From positions 62,001 through 126,000 of the forward strand of contig MPNN01000002.1 in NCBI GenBank assembly GCA_002239045.1: a stretch of DNA of 64,000 nucleotides. Direction: 5' to 3'. Shown piece by piece: positions 12,690 to 22,881 of the stretch. Each line of letters starts with the position of its first letter. Position 1 is the first letter of the stretch. The stretch comes from SAR202 cluster bacterium bin127 (GTDB lineage Bacteria; Chloroflexota; Dehalococcoidia; Lucifugimonadales; Lucifugimonadaceae). The translations under genes and the position numbers were made by a program. The notes beneath the pieces were generated by a model. It had not been told where the DNA came from. It did not search any database and saw only the letters and a program-made list of their open reading frames with translations.

Positions 12690-12743
12690 TACCAACCCCC
12701 ATTTCCGATAGGTACGTCAAACTGTCCTACCGCGGTGCGCGGG

Positions 12744-13505
12744 TCATCCCATGTCGCCTATCGGTTGATGCCTACCCCGATACCGTGCATTCGGTCCCTC
12801 TAAGATCCCGCGCTGAACCTCGGTGAGCCCCGGGTAGTTGTCAGCATCGAAGTACTGCGCCGACCATGAGACTGAGTGGGGGCTGTATTTGAAGAAGATT
12901 GTCCGCCGTTCGTCGGCGCCTGCCCATGGCAGCGTGCCATGCGTGAGGGCTTCGGTGAATATGATCGCGGTCCCCGCTGGACCCGTGACCCGCTCGACTA
13001 ACGGACCGGGTTCTTCCATCTCCTTCCATTCGTCCGGGAAGGAATAGTTGCTCTTGTGCGAGCCTGGCACGCAACCAAAACCGCCGTCCATGGGGCCAAC
13101 GTCCTTCAGGTTGTAGGCGACCACCGAGAGGCCGTTGTGCATCTGGCCGCCTTCGAAACGGAAGTAGTGCGTGGGATTGAACGGGATGGCGCCGCCGTGG
13201 AGCCGAGTGCCGATTGGTCCCTTGCCCGACCTGATCACGTCGGCGTAAACGTGATCGAGCCGAAAACCGTCGCCCAGCAGTTCGGACAGGTAAGGAGTAA
13301 TCCCCGGGTTGTCGATCAGGTCGCGATATTCCTTCCCCCATTCGAGCACCGGACCGAACCTGTGCGTGCGCATGTCTGGCGGGCACTCGGCGGCGATGTG
13401 CTCGTCGAGGATGCTGTTGAGTGTGGCGACCTGCTCCTGGGTCAGCGCATCGGGCACGGCGAGGTAGCCCTTAAGGTCGAACAGATATCGTTCATGGTCG
13501 TTCAT
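12744..13505 (-). CDS. Phytanoyl-CoA dioxygenase (PhyH) family protein
   Basis: 253 aa; NGLSVVAYNLKDVGPMDGGFGCVPGSHKSN; EALTHGTLPW 2OG-Fe(II) motif. Confidence 0.85.
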   Translation of the reverse strand: MNDHERYLFDLKGYLAVPDALTQEQVATLNSILDEHIAAECPPDMRTHRFGPVLEWGKEYRDLIDNPGITPYLSELLGDGFRLDHVYADVIRSGKGPIGTRLHGGAIPFNPTHYFRFEGGQMHNGLSVVAYNLKDVGPMDGGFGCVPGSHKSNYSFPDEWKEMEEPGPLVERVTGPAGTAIIFTEALTHGTLPWAGADERRTIFFKYSPHSVSWSAQYFDADNYPGLTEVQRGILEGPNARYRGRHQPIGDMG

Positions 13506-13574
13506 GGGGAGACTCCTGCTGGTTTGTGACAGGATACGTTATTCCGCCCCACCACCGTCATTCCAGCGCACATC

Positions 13575-13601
13575 CGTCATTCCTGCGAAAGCAGGAACCC
13601 A
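13575..13601 (-). repeat. Copy of dispersed palindromic repeat (cgtcattcctgcgaaagcaggaaccca)
   Basis: Matches copies at 21517, 22828 and 58196. Confidence 0.7.
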
Positions 13602-13621
13602 AACCACGGGCCGCCTAAACC

Positions 13622-13658
13622 AAAACGGCGAGGGACAGTGATTATCCCTCGCCGTTTT
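13622..13658. terminator. Perfect 14-bp hairpin downstream of the substrate-binding protein gene
   Basis: aaaacggcgaggga ... tccctcgccgtttt, 9-nt loop, A/T-flanked on both strands. Confidence 0.8.
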
Positions 13659-13675
13659 GCCCTATGTGAATTTTG

Positions 13676-15607
13676 TTAATTCGCCTCTAACCGCGTCACG
13701 ATCTTCAGGAATTCCTGCTGCCATGGGTGCAACACGCCGTAGTTGTCGTCGAATGAAGGCCAGCCTTTCCAGTAGTTTTCGCTGCCAAGGTGGCGGATTA
13801 TCAGCTGCGACACATAGATATCTGGCAGTTCTTCGTACCAGATCTCCATCGCGTCCTCGAAGAGATCCATCGTCTGCGGATCCGTGGCCGGAATCTTCGA
13901 CATCTCAGTCACGATATCGTCGAATTCCGAGTTGCGCCAGCGTGCCGTGGCCCATGGGTTCACGGGTGGTTCGCCGATGTCGCGGAAGGTCGCTGACGAG
14001 TAGAGCGAGAGCATGTAGTACGGGTCTGCGCCCAACACGCCAGACGGGCCCTTGCAACCGAACTGATAGTCGCGCTCGCCGCGGCCGAATGCCTCGCCCG
14101 TGCCCGGGCTCTGGTCCATCTCCGCGTCGAAGCCCGCGTCTTCGAGCTGTTTGACGATGTGGACACCGTAACGTGCGAGCCAAGACGGGAAGCCGATGCT
14201 CATCTCGATCACGTCGCCGTCCTTCTCCCACATGTCGTCGCTGTTCTTGGTGTATCCAGCCGTAGCCATGCGTTCGTCGAGAAGGTCGTAGTGGTCCGAG
14301 GTGTCGAGGGAATGTTTCTCGTAGATTGGTTGCAACACCTCTTCGAACGGGTCGAACCAAGCGTACGGGGTGACCATGTGATAGGCCACGGTTCCCGCGC
14401 CGCGTTCGGCGTTGCTGACCAATGTCTCGCGGTTGAGCGCGTAGTTGAGCGCCCATCGGATGTCCTTGCTCTGGGCCACCGGGCTGTCGCCAGCATTGTT
14501 GACGAACAAACCGATTGGACACCAGTCGAGATATCCGTAAGGCGGTTCCTGCTTGCTCCAGCTAACGACACTCGGGTTCTGCTCAAAGACGTCCAGCAAA
14601 GTGTCGACGGGCACCATACTCATAGCATCGATCTCGTTGCGAATGATCATCTGGGCCCGTGCTGTTTCGTCTCTTTGCGGTATGTAAACGACCTTCTCGA
14701 TAGCGGGGAGGTCTTTGAATCCCGCTTCCACAGCCCACCAGTCGTCGCGACGCACGAAGACTTTCTGCTCCGGCGATGCGGAGGCTAGGGCGAACGGTCC
14801 GGTCGAAATCGGCCATCCTTGTGCCGGGTCATAGAACGTGAATTCTTGCGCGTTTTGGCCTTCCCAGATGTGCTTCGGTAGGATGTGTTCAGACAGGCCG
14901 TGGTTGCTGGTCAGCGTGTTGACCCACCAGCTCGGTGAAGGCTCTTTCAGCGTGAAGTGCACCTTGTTGCCGTCGATCACTTCTACAGAATCGAGGAGGT
15001 GGATCTCGGCCGTATGAACCATCGAGTCTTGGTTTTCTTGCACCAATGCGAAGGTGAATGCAACGTCGTCCGCAGAGAACGGCGTGCCGTCGCTCCAGTA
15101 GACACCGTCTCGGATTGAGAGTGTCACCTCTCGGAAGTCATCGCTGATGTCCATCGACTCGGCCAACCACATCTCGTGCTCACCAGTCAGCAGATTGAAC
15201 ATGATCAGCGGCTCGCTCATGGTCTGCAACGGTCCGGTGTGCCAACCTCCCACGCCACCAGGGACGTAGTTGTTGAAGTTCTCCCAGTCCGGGTATCGAC
15301 CGTCTTGACCGCCGCTCATGACGATCAAAGTTTTCTCACGCGATACCGAATCGGGGTCGATCAACGGCGCTGGTTCCTTCATCATCATCCCATCACCATC
15401 CATCGCATCTTCATGCTCTGGTTCAGGCTCAGGCGCCGTGGTCGCCGTCGGCGGTACCGCTGTGGCGGTCGGTGGGACGGGCGTCGCCGTCGGTTCCTCT
15501 TCGCTGCACGCAACAGCTGCGACCATCACAGTCGTGACGACCAGCGAAAGCGCCAACAAACGGAACAGCCAAGCCTTTCGCGTCGTTGAATTCAAACGTC
15601 TATACAT
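13676..15607 (-). CDS. ABC transporter substrate-binding lipoprotein (family 5, oligopeptide-like)
   Basis: Signal + AVACSEEE lipobox; TP-rich linker; WHTGPLQTMSEPLIMFN, DGVYWSDGTPFSADDVAFTF. Confidence 0.92.
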   Translation of the reverse strand: MYRRLNSTTRKAWLFRLLALSLVVTTVMVAAVACSEEEPTATPVPPTATAVPPTATTAPEPEPEHEDAMDGDGMMMKEPAPLIDPDSVSREKTLIVMSGGQDGRYPDWENFNNYVPGGVGGWHTGPLQTMSEPLIMFNLLTGEHEMWLAESMDISDDFREVTLSIRDGVYWSDGTPFSADDVAFTFALVQENQDSMVHTAEIHLLDSVEVIDGNKVHFTLKEPSPSWWVNTLTSNHGLSEHILPKHIWEGQNAQEFTFYDPAQGWPISTGPFALASASPEQKVFVRRDDWWAVEAGFKDLPAIEKVVYIPQRDETARAQMIIRNEIDAMSMVPVDTLLDVFEQNPSVVSWSKQEPPYGYLDWCPIGLFVNNAGDSPVAQSKDIRWALNYALNRETLVSNAERGAGTVAYHMVTPYAWFDPFEEVLQPIYEKHSLDTSDHYDLLDERMATAGYTKNSDDMWEKDGDVIEMSIGFPSWLARYGVHIVKQLEDAGFDAEMDQSPGTGEAFGRGERDYQFGCKGPSGVLGADPYYMLSLYSSATFRDIGEPPVNPWATARWRNSEFDDIVTEMSKIPATDPQTMDLFEDAMEIWYEELPDIYVSQLIIRHLGSENYWKGWPSFDDNYGVLHPWQQEFLKIVTRLEAN

Positions 15608-15787
15608 GTCTCGATATCTTTCTTCTCTTCAATATGTGAATCCAATGCCTTGTGGTTGTGCTAGTCTGTTGCCAATCCATCGTTCGAGGGTCGCAATGAT
15701 GCGACCCGAACGGGCTTTGGATACCATTGCTAACGCAATTTAACACATCGCGAACGCACACGCGCGAGATACGACGTATCAACAACT

Positions 15788-16795
15788 ATGACTGCTGAGT
15801 ACTTACTAAGACGCATTGGGGTCTTCTTCCTCGTCGTCTGGGGCGCCGCTTCCTTTAACTTCATCTTGCCGCGCATCGCGGACGTCAACCCCATCGAAGA
15901 GCGCATGAGTCAGCTCGCGTCGCGAGGTGCGGTCTCCAGCGGGAACACCGAAGCGATGATCAAGCACTTTGAGAAGCGTTTCGGGTTGGACAAGCCGCTC
16001 TGGGAACAATACGTTCGCTATATCTGGAACTTCGCGCGTTTCGACTTCGGATTTTCCATCGCGTTTTTCCCGACGCAAGTCCGTTCAGTCATATCCCAGG
16101 CATTACCTTGGACGCTCGTGCTGGTCACCGTGTCTTCACTTATCTATATGTTTCTCGGCATGGCCTTAGGCGCGCTCGTCGCTTGGCCCGGAGCATCTAG
16201 AGCGTTCAAACTACTTTTCCCTCCAATAATGGCCCTATCTGCCATCCCCTACTACCTCGTCGGCATCGCGCTTATCCACTTCTTCGCCTTCCAACTCGAG
16301 TGGTTTCCGTTAGGTGGCGGTTACACCGTCGGGTCATCTCCGGGTTGGGACTTCGATTTCTACTTGGACGCGGCCAAACACGCAATCCTCCCCGCGCTCG
16401 CCATCATCCTTGTCAGCATCGGCTTCTCGGCGATCCAGATGCGCGGCATGATGGTGACGACTCAGGGCGAAGACTACATGCTGCTCGCCGAGGCGAAAGG
16501 CGCGAAAAGCTGGCGACTTTTCGCCTGGTACGGCGTGCGGAACGCCATGTTGCCGCAAATCACATCATTCGCTCTCACGCTCGGCCACGTCGTCTCGGGT
16601 GTCATCCTCGTTGAAGTCGTCTTTGGATACCCTGGCATTGGCACTATGCTCCTGCAATCGATCCGCAATTTCGACTACACGTTGCTTTACGGAATCGTGT
16701 ACCTCGTGATCCTCTCAATCGCTCTCGCGACATTGATTCTCGATTTGATTTATCCCCGCCTTGACCCGCGTATCACCTACGCGCCAAGGAGCTAA
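15788..16795 (+). CDS. ABC transporter permease (DppB/OppB type)
   Basis: Binding-protein-dependent permease; YMLLAEAKGAKSWRLFAWYGVRNAMLP EAA-like loop. Confidence 0.92.
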   Translation: MTAEYLLRRIGVFFLVVWGAASFNFILPRIADVNPIEERMSQLASRGAVSSGNTEAMIKHFEKRFGLDKPLWEQYVRYIWNFARFDFGFSIAFFPTQVRSVISQALPWTLVLVTVSSLIYMFLGMALGALVAWPGASRAFKLLFPPIMALSAIPYYLVGIALIHFFAFQLEWFPLGGGYTVGSSPGWDFDFYLDAAKHAILPALAIILVSIGFSAIQMRGMMVTTQGEDYMLLAEAKGAKSWRLFAWYGVRNAMLPQITSFALTLGHVVSGVILVEVVFGYPGIGTMLLQSIRNFDYTLLYGIVYLVILSIALATLILDLIYPRLDPRITYAPRS

Positions 16796-16802
16796 CTACA
16801 GG

Positions 16803-17774
16803 ATGACCACCGCGCAGCCAGAATCCCAAGGTTCGATGTTCGACACCACGATCGAGCATCAAGAGGGTAGCGGTTTCGTGCGCTCTCTCCTCGCGCCGTT
16901 ACGCTGGATGAGAGACTATCCGACGCTGTGGGCCGGCCTCTTCCTGCTCGCATTCATGGTTCTTTTCGGCATCGTCGGCTCTCAGTTCGTAGATCCCGAG
17001 TTGGCGCGCGCCGGCACCGTGGAGATCGATTTGAGTCCTGGTCAGACCGTCGACTACCGTGTTAAAGGCGAAGACCGAAGCGCGTTCTCGGTGTTAGGCA
17101 CTGACAGCCAAGGTCGAGACGTTTGGGCCGTGACGATGCTGGGCACACCCCTGACTATCTATGTTGGTTTCCTCGCGGCATTGATCGGAATGACTATCGG
17201 TACCGTGCTCGGATTCATCGGTGGATTTTACGGTGGGATTGTCGACAACTTCTTCAAGAGCTTCGCCGATATGCTCATTACCGTACCTGTCTTGATGATC
17301 CTCGTCGTCGTCGCCGTGACCCTGAAATCTTCGATCGATGTCACTCAGCAGGCCCTCATAATCTCGGCTTTTGTTTGGATGTGGCCCCTCAGAACCATCC
17401 GCGCGCAGGTCCTGTCCATGCGCGAACGTGCTTACATCTCGGTCGCTCAGATATCAGGTGCCAACACCCTTGAAGTCATCTTTCTCGAGATGCTTCCGAA
17501 TCTGTTGCCTTTCCTCGCCGCAAGCCTTGCGACCGCGGTCGCCACGGCGATGCTTACGACGATCGGGATGGATGCACTCGGGCTTGGACCTCAAAACCAG
17601 CCAACGCTCGGCAACACGATTTATTGGGCGCTCTTCTACTCCGCACCATTCCGTGGAATCTGGTGGTGGTGGACGCCGCCAGTGCTCGCGCTAGCTCTCG
17701 TCTTCGGTAGCCTGTATCTCATAACTGCCGGTCTAGACCCGTTGGCTAACCCGCGTTTGCGGAGGCAGGTATGA
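16803..17774 (+). CDS. ABC transporter permease (DppC/OppC type)
   Basis: LGTDSQGRDVWAVTMLGTPLTIYVG; ERAYISVAQISGANTLEVIFLEMLPN. Confidence 0.92.
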   Translation: MTTAQPESQGSMFDTTIEHQEGSGFVRSLLAPLRWMRDYPTLWAGLFLLAFMVLFGIVGSQFVDPELARAGTVEIDLSPGQTVDYRVKGEDRSAFSVLGTDSQGRDVWAVTMLGTPLTIYVGFLAALIGMTIGTVLGFIGGFYGGIVDNFFKSFADMLITVPVLMILVVVAVTLKSSIDVTQQALIISAFVWMWPLRTIRAQVLSMRERAYISVAQISGANTLEVIFLEMLPNLLPFLAASLATAVATAMLTTIGMDALGLGPQNQPTLGNTIYWALFYSAPFRGIWWWWTPPVLALALVFGSLYLITAGLDPLANPRLRRQV

Positions 17775-18787
17775 GTGCCGAAACCCACGCAAACGGGGGA
17801 CATAGCGCCGCACTCGACGTCAACGACCTCGGCGTCTCCTATTACACATCAAGCGGTGAGATCAAAGCCGCAGACGGTGTCAGCTTCTCGATCATGCCCG
17901 GGAAACGCATGGGGCTCGTGGGAGAATCGGGATCGGGCAAAACCACAACCGCACTCGCGTTGATGCGGTTGATCAAACCGCCCGGGCGCATCACCAAGGG
18001 CTCCGCGGTGATCGACGGAATCGACTTGCTCTCACTAAGCGAGGAGGAGATGCGCACCGCGAAACTGTCGCAGATCGCCCTTGTCCCACAAGGTGCCATG
18101 AACTCTCTCAACCCGGTTGCCAAGGTGAAGAATCAGATCATCGACGGTTTGAGAGACCACGACGCCCAACACTCGGCATCTCAATACCGCGAACTGGTGA
18201 CGGAACTTCTCGATAAAGTCGGGTTAAACCGGCAAGTCGGAGACATGTACCCGCACGAACTGAGCGGAGGGATGAAGCAGCGCGTCACCATCGCGATCGC
18301 CATCTCGATGGGACCGAAAGTCATCATCGCCGACGAACCCACTTCCGCGCTCGACGTTGTCGTCCAACGCCAGATCATGGAAACCCTCGCCGAACTCCAA
18401 GACGAACTCGCTGCCGCGATACTGCTGATTGGTCACGACATCGGCTTGATGGCGCAGTTCGTCGACACGCTGGGCGTCATGTATGCGGGCAGATTGGTGG
18501 AGACCGGGACGCTCAGGCAGCTCCTCAGCGAGCCTAAACATCCTTATACGCAGATGCTGATAGACAGTCTGCCTTCGCTCGAACGCAAAGACCGCAAGCG
18601 TGGCGACCTGCGTGGTATACCCGGCACTGCGCCGTCGCTATACGCGCTGCCCAGTGGATGCCCGTTTCATCCGCGGTGTCCCCAAGCGATGGATATTTGC
18701 CCGTCGGAAGAACCGTTGCTCAAGGTCGTCAACGACGATCATGTGGCGAACCAAGGTGAACAACAGGCGGCCTGCCTTCTTTATTGA
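17771..18787 (+). CDS. Oligopeptide ABC transporter ATP-binding protein (DppD-like)
   Basis: GESGSGKTTTAL Walker A; LSGGMKQRV signature; ADEPTSALD Walker B; C-terminal CPFHPRCPQAMDIC. Confidence 0.94.
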   Translation: MSAETHANGGHSAALDVNDLGVSYYTSSGEIKAADGVSFSIMPGKRMGLVGESGSGKTTTALALMRLIKPPGRITKGSAVIDGIDLLSLSEEEMRTAKLSQIALVPQGAMNSLNPVAKVKNQIIDGLRDHDAQHSASQYRELVTELLDKVGLNRQVGDMYPHELSGGMKQRVTIAIAISMGPKVIIADEPTSALDVVVQRQIMETLAELQDELAAAILLIGHDIGLMAQFVDTLGVMYAGRLVETGTLRQLLSEPKHPYTQMLIDSLPSLERKDRKRGDLRGIPGTAPSLYALPSGCPFHPRCPQAMDICPSEEPLLKVVNDDHVANQGEQQAACLLY

Positions 18788-18790
18788 TAC

Positions 18791-19786
18791 GTGATGTCAT
18801 CGCTAATCGAACTCAAGAACACGAGCAAAATCTTCGGCACCGGATGGTTCAGCCGCAAGACGGTGGCGCTCCGCGATTTCTCGATATCCGTCAATGAAGA
18901 CGAGCCAGCGATCACCGCGTTGGTAGGCGAAAGCGGGAGTGGAAAGACAACCATCGCTCGCTTGATACTTGGTATCATACCCCCAACCACCGGTGAAGTT
19001 CTCTACCGAGGCAAGGCCGTTGCCCAGCTCTCACGCGCCGAGCGTCGACAGTTCAGGCGCGACGTCCAGGTAATCTTCCAAGACCCTTTCGAGGTCTACA
19101 ACCCTTTCTACAAAGTCGACCACGCGCTCCATCTTCCCGTCCGCAAAGCTGGTCTCGCCTCGTCACGCGACGAAGCCGTGGAGATCATTGAGACTACCTT
19201 GCGGCAAGTCGGACTTAACCCCCGGGACACGCTCGGGCGATACCCGCACCAGCTCAGCGGTGGACAGCGTCAACGGGTCATGGTTGCACGGGCTCTCTTG
19301 CTCAATCCCAAGCTCATCGTCGCCGACGAGCCGGTTTCGATGGTTGACGCATCCCTCCGAGCCACTATCCTTGAAAATCTGCGACTGCTCAACACCGAGT
19401 TCGGTATCTCGATCATCTACATCACCCACGATCTGACCACTGCTTACGAGATCAGCGAGAAGATTGTCGTCCTGTATCGTGGTGTCGTCGCGGAACAGGG
19501 CGACGTGGTGCCGGTCGTCGAAGAACCTGAGCATCCATACACGCAACTCTTGATCGGCTCGATTCCGATGCCCGATCCCGACCAGAAATGGCAGCAGGGC
19601 CTAGAGGTGGTTTCGCCAACGACTGACGGTGCCGACGATACGATGAACGCGGAGTACACCGGCTGCCAATTCGCCGACCGTTGCCCGCACGCGATGGATA
19701 TCTGCCAAGTAGCCGCACCGCTCTATCAAACCGCGCCCAATCGCGTCGTTTCCTGCCACCTTTACCGAGAAACCGCGGTCGTCTAG
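18791..19786 (+). CDS. Oligopeptide ABC transporter ATP-binding protein (DppF-like)
   Basis: GESGSGKTTIARL; LSGGQRQRVMVARAL; VADEPVSMVD; CQFADRCPHAMDIC. Confidence 0.94.
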   Translation: MMSSLIELKNTSKIFGTGWFSRKTVALRDFSISVNEDEPAITALVGESGSGKTTIARLILGIIPPTTGEVLYRGKAVAQLSRAERRQFRRDVQVIFQDPFEVYNPFYKVDHALHLPVRKAGLASSRDEAVEIIETTLRQVGLNPRDTLGRYPHQLSGGQRQRVMVARALLLNPKLIVADEPVSMVDASLRATILENLRLLNTEFGISIIYITHDLTTAYEISEKIVVLYRGVVAEQGDVVPVVEEPEHPYTQLLIGSIPMPDPDQKWQQGLEVVSPTTDGADDTMNAEYTGCQFADRCPHAMDICQVAAPLYQTAPNRVVSCHLYRETAVV

Positions 19787-19869
19787 ATTCGTCTGGGCGA
19801 CCACCGGAGTTGACCCGACGATTGTCCACCAACGCCGATCGTTCAGGAAACATCAATACCATCGGAGAA

Positions 19870-20271
19870 TCACTCAATCCAAAAGTGGGGGTTCCAGGCG
19901 ATTTCCCAGAGGTATCCTTCGGGGTCGGAGAAGTAGCCGGAGTAGCCGCCCCAGAAGGTGTCTTGGGCGGGTTTGACTAGGGTTGCTCCTGCGGTGACTG
20001 CGATGTCCAGGAGGGTGTCTACTTCTTCGCGGGTGCGGACGTTGTGGGCTAGTGTGACGCCGGAGAAGCCGCTGCCTTTGGCGTCGATGCCGATGTCGTC
20101 TGCCAAGGCCTCTCGTGGGTATAGCGCGAGCCAAGTTCCGGCGTTTTGGAAGAAAGCGATGGATTCGGTGTTTTGGTCGAATAGGGGCAGTCCGAGTCCG
20201 TCGCGGTAGAATTGGACGGCTCTGGGGAGGTTGTTGACGCCTAGGGTGATGATGCTGATGCGGGGTTCCAT
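19870..20271 (-). CDS. VOC (glyoxalase/bleomycin resistance) family protein
   Basis: ISIITLGVNNLPRAVQFYRDGLGLPL; GYFSDPEGYLWEIAWNP. Confidence 0.9.
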   Translation of the reverse strand: MEPRISIITLGVNNLPRAVQFYRDGLGLPLFDQNTESIAFFQNAGTWLALYPREALADDIGIDAKGSGFSGVTLAHNVRTREEVDTLLDIAVTAGATLVKPAQDTFWGGYSGYFSDPEGYLWEIAWNPHFWIE

Positions 20272-20361
20272 GGGGTTTTAGGATACTGCGGGGGGTGTGG
20301 TAGGGGATTGTGTGTTTGGAACTGGCGCGTTTGGTTTTTCTCTGGGTTCCCGCGTCCGCGG

Positions 20362-20441
20362 GAATGACGGATGGTTTGCTGGAACGTCGGATGGTGTGCC
20401 GAAATGACGGATGGCTTGCGGGAATGACAGGGTTTCCGCTG
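20362..20441. repeat. About four degenerate 20-bp tandem units (gaatgacggatggtttgctg-like)
   Basis: Units at 20362, 20382, 20402, 20422 align by eye; adjoins palindromic tcccgcgtccgcggga. Confidence 0.75.
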
Positions 20442-20512
20442 CTGCGGAGCGATGTTCGCCGCGAGGTTTGGCTGGTAGGCCGCCCCTTGGCCGCCCGGTG
20501 CCCTCACCCTAG

Positions 20513-20538
20513 CCCTCTCCCGCCGAGCGGGAGAGGGG
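20513..20538. repeat. GC-rich palindrome ccctctcccgccgagcgggagagggg
   Basis: Inverted repeat; related to the hairpin at 627-654. Confidence 0.65.
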
Positions 20539-20625
20539 ATGGTTGTCGTGTTGTTTCGGTGGCGCGGTGATGTTGGCGGTTTCCAACGGGTTTTGGCAAA
20601 CATCCGGCGTGTGAGGCGACGCGGG

Positions 20626-21498
20626 TTATCCGAGGATGTTCTTCATCGCCTCGCCGATGTAGGCGGGGGATTCGACGACGGTGGCGCCGGCGGCTTCTAG
20701 TGCTTTGTTCTTTTCGGAGGCTAGTCCGGCCTTGCCGGTGATGATGGCGCCGGCGTGGCCCATGCGTTTGCCGGGTGGCGCGGTTTGGCCGGCGATGGAG
20801 GCGACTACGGGTTTGGTGACGTGTTGCTTTATGAAGTCGGCCGCGGCTTGTTCGCGGGTGCCGCCGATCTCGCCGATCATGACGATAGCTTCGGTTTCGT
20901 CGTCGTCTTGGAACTGGGTTAGGACGTCGATGAAGTTGGTTCCGGGTATGGGGTCTCCGCCGATGCCGACGCAGGTGGATTGTCCCATGCCGACGGCGCC
21001 AAGTTGGGCAACGGCTTCGTAGGTGAGGGTTCCGGAGCGTGAGACGACGCCGACGTTGCCGGGGGAAACCGCTACGCCTGGAATGATACCGAGTTTGACC
21101 CGCTCGCCGGGGTGTATGAGTCCGGGACAGTTTGGTCCGAGGAGTCGGGAGTTGGTGCGGTCGAGGTATGATTTGGCTTTCATCATGTCGTGGACGGGGA
21201 CGCCCTCGGTGATGCAGACGATCAACGAGAGTCCGGCGTCGGCTTGTTCGAGTATGGCGTCCATGGCGAAGGGAGCGGGTACGAAGACGAGTCCGGTGTT
21301 GGCTCCGGTGGCGGCGATGGCTTCGCGAGCCGTCTCGAAGTAGGGGATTTCGTCCATGAACTTGGTGCCGGATCGGTTGGGATGGACGGCTGCGACCATG
21401 TTGGTGCCGTATTCGACGATGCGCTGGGCTTGGAATGAGCCGTCACGGCCCAATCCCTGCACGAGTAGGCGACATGGGTCTTCGACTAGGACTGGCAT
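20626..21498 (-). CDS. sucD: Succinate-CoA ligase (ADP-forming) subunit alpha
   Basis: From [53 protein letters not shown]. Track ORF start (21948) is upstream of the plausible start. Confidence 0.93.
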   Translation of the reverse strand: MPVLVEDPCRLLVQGLGRDGSFQAQRIVEYGTNMVAAVHPNRSGTKFMDEIPYFETAREAIAATGANTGLVFVPAPFAMDAILEQADAGLSLIVCITEGVPVHDMMKAKSYLDRTNSRLLGPNCPGLIHPGERVKLGIIPGVAVSPGNVGVVSRSGTLTYEAVAQLGAVGMGQSTCVGIGGDPIPGTNFIDVLTQFQDDDETEAIVMIGEIGGTREQAAADFIKQHVTKPVVASIAGQTAPPGKRMGHAGAIITGKAGLASEKNKALEAAGATVVESPAYIGEAMKNILG

Positions 21499-22727
21499 GA
21501 TTTGTTGGGTTCCCCGGCCCCTCTGGATTCCTGCTTTCGCAGGAATGACGTGTGTTGCTCTCCCATGCTGGCGAGTTTGTCTCGGAGTATTTCGGCTGCG
21601 CTCGCCATATCGGGTGCTGGCGTGATGTCCATGTCCGAATCGTCGAGCAGTTGGAGCCCTTCTTCGGCGTTGGTGCCGCGCATTGCCGCGACGACCGGCT
21701 TTTTGGAGCCGACTTCTTTGGAGGCGTTGATGATTCCGGTGGCCACGACGTCGGAACGGGCGATGCCGGCGAAGAGATTGACGAGGATGATTTCGACGTC
21801 GGGATCGGAGACGATGATCTTGAAGGCGTGCTCGATGCGTTCGAGGTCGGCAGATCCGCCGATGTCGAGGAAGTTCGCCGGTTCTGCGCCCGCCCACTTC
21901 GTGATGTCCATAGTGGCCATGGCGAGGCCGGCGCCGTTGACCATGCATCCGACGCGTCCGCCTTCGAGCTTTACATAGGCGAGGTCGAATTCGGAGGCTT
22001 CGCGTTCGAGCGGGTCCATCTGGGCCGGATCGTGGAGTTCGAGGAGTCCGGGATGGCGGAAGAGGGCGTCGTCTTCGATACCGACCTTGGCGTCGAGGGC
22101 GATGATCTTACCGTCCTCACTCTCGATGAGCGGATTGATCTCGACCAGCGAGCAGTCGTTGTCGATGAAGAGCTGGTAGGCATTGGCGATGAGTGCGGTG
22201 GCGGGTCGGATTAGCGGCGGAGGGAAGCCGAGAGCCAACGCGGCATCGCGGGCTTTGTACGGAAGGAGGCCGATGAGTGGGTCGCCGATGATACGAACGA
22301 TCTTTTCAGGCTGCTCCTCGGCTACCTGTTCAATCTCGACGCCGCCCTCGCGAGTGGCTATGATGGCAGGCGCGCCCTCGTCGCCGTCCATAACGATTGA
22401 GACATAGTATTCGTGGGCGATGTCGGCGGCCGGCGTGATCATCACCTTGTCGATCGGGACGCCCTTAGGGCCGGTCTGGTTGGTGACCATCCGAGTTCCC
22501 AACATGTCAGAGGCGTACTGGACCGCGTCTTCAGCGGTGGCGGCGAACTTCACACCACCTGCTTTGCCTCGGCCGCCCGCATGGACTTGGGCTTTGACGA
22601 TGACCGGGCAGCCGAGTTCGTTGGCTGCGGTTTCCGCATCGTTAGCAGATTCCACGATGCGCCAAGGCAATACGGGGATGCCGTAGTCTTTGAAGAGTTG
22701 CTTGGCCTGGTACTCGTGGAGGTTCAT
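21486..22727 (-). CDS. sucC: Succinate-CoA ligase (ADP-forming) subunit beta
   Basis: [51 protein letters not shown]; unusual repeat-derived C-terminus. Confidence 0.94.
   Translation of the reverse strand: MNLHEYQAKQLFKDYGIPVLPWRIVESANDAETAANELGCPVIVKAQVHAGGRGKAGGVKFAATAEDAVQYASDMLGTRMVTNQTGPKGVPIDKVMITPAADIAHEYYVSIVMDGDEGAPAIIATREGGVEIEQVAEEQPEKIVRIIGDPLIGLLPYKARDAALALGFPPPLIRPATALIANAYQLFIDNDCSLVEINPLIESEDGKIIALDAKVGIEDDALFRHPGLLELHDPAQMDPLEREASEFDLAYVKLEGGRVGCMVNGAGLAMATMDITKWAGAEPANFLDIGGSADLERIEHAFKIIVSDPDVEIILVNLFAGIARSDVVATGIINASKEVGSKKPVVAAMRGTNAEEGLQLLDDSDMDITPAPDMASAAEILRDKLASMGEQHTSFLRKQESRGAGEPNKSCQS
21517..21550 (+). repeat. Dispersed palindromic repeat, gcccctctggattcctgctttcgcaggaatgacg
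   Basis: Same orientation as copy at 22828-22861, inverted relative to 58196-58229. Confidence 0.9.
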
Positions 22728-22827
22728 TCGGTGCGGTTCGGATTCGGGTCGCGACGACTCATCGATTCTAGATGATGAGTTTTTCGCAGTTGTTAACCGA
22801 TTGGGATCGCGTTATCGACGTTGCCCT

Positions 22828-22861
22828 GCCCCTCTGGATTCCTGCTTTCGCCGGAATGACG
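22828..22861 (+). repeat. Dispersed palindromic repeat, gcccctctggattcctgctttcgccggaatgacg
   Basis: One mismatch to copy at 21517-21550. Confidence 0.9.
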
Positions 22862-22881
22862 GAAGTTGGTCATCCCTCCGC

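Noticed and set aside
20362-20441. CRISPR array
   Set aside because: Units are contiguous 20-bp tandem repeats with no spacers and no cas genes in the window.
21499-21948. N-terminal extension of the sucD ORF in the track
   Set aside because: Overlaps sucC and includes translated repeat ([12 protein letters not shown]); MPVLVEDP at 21498 is the natural start.
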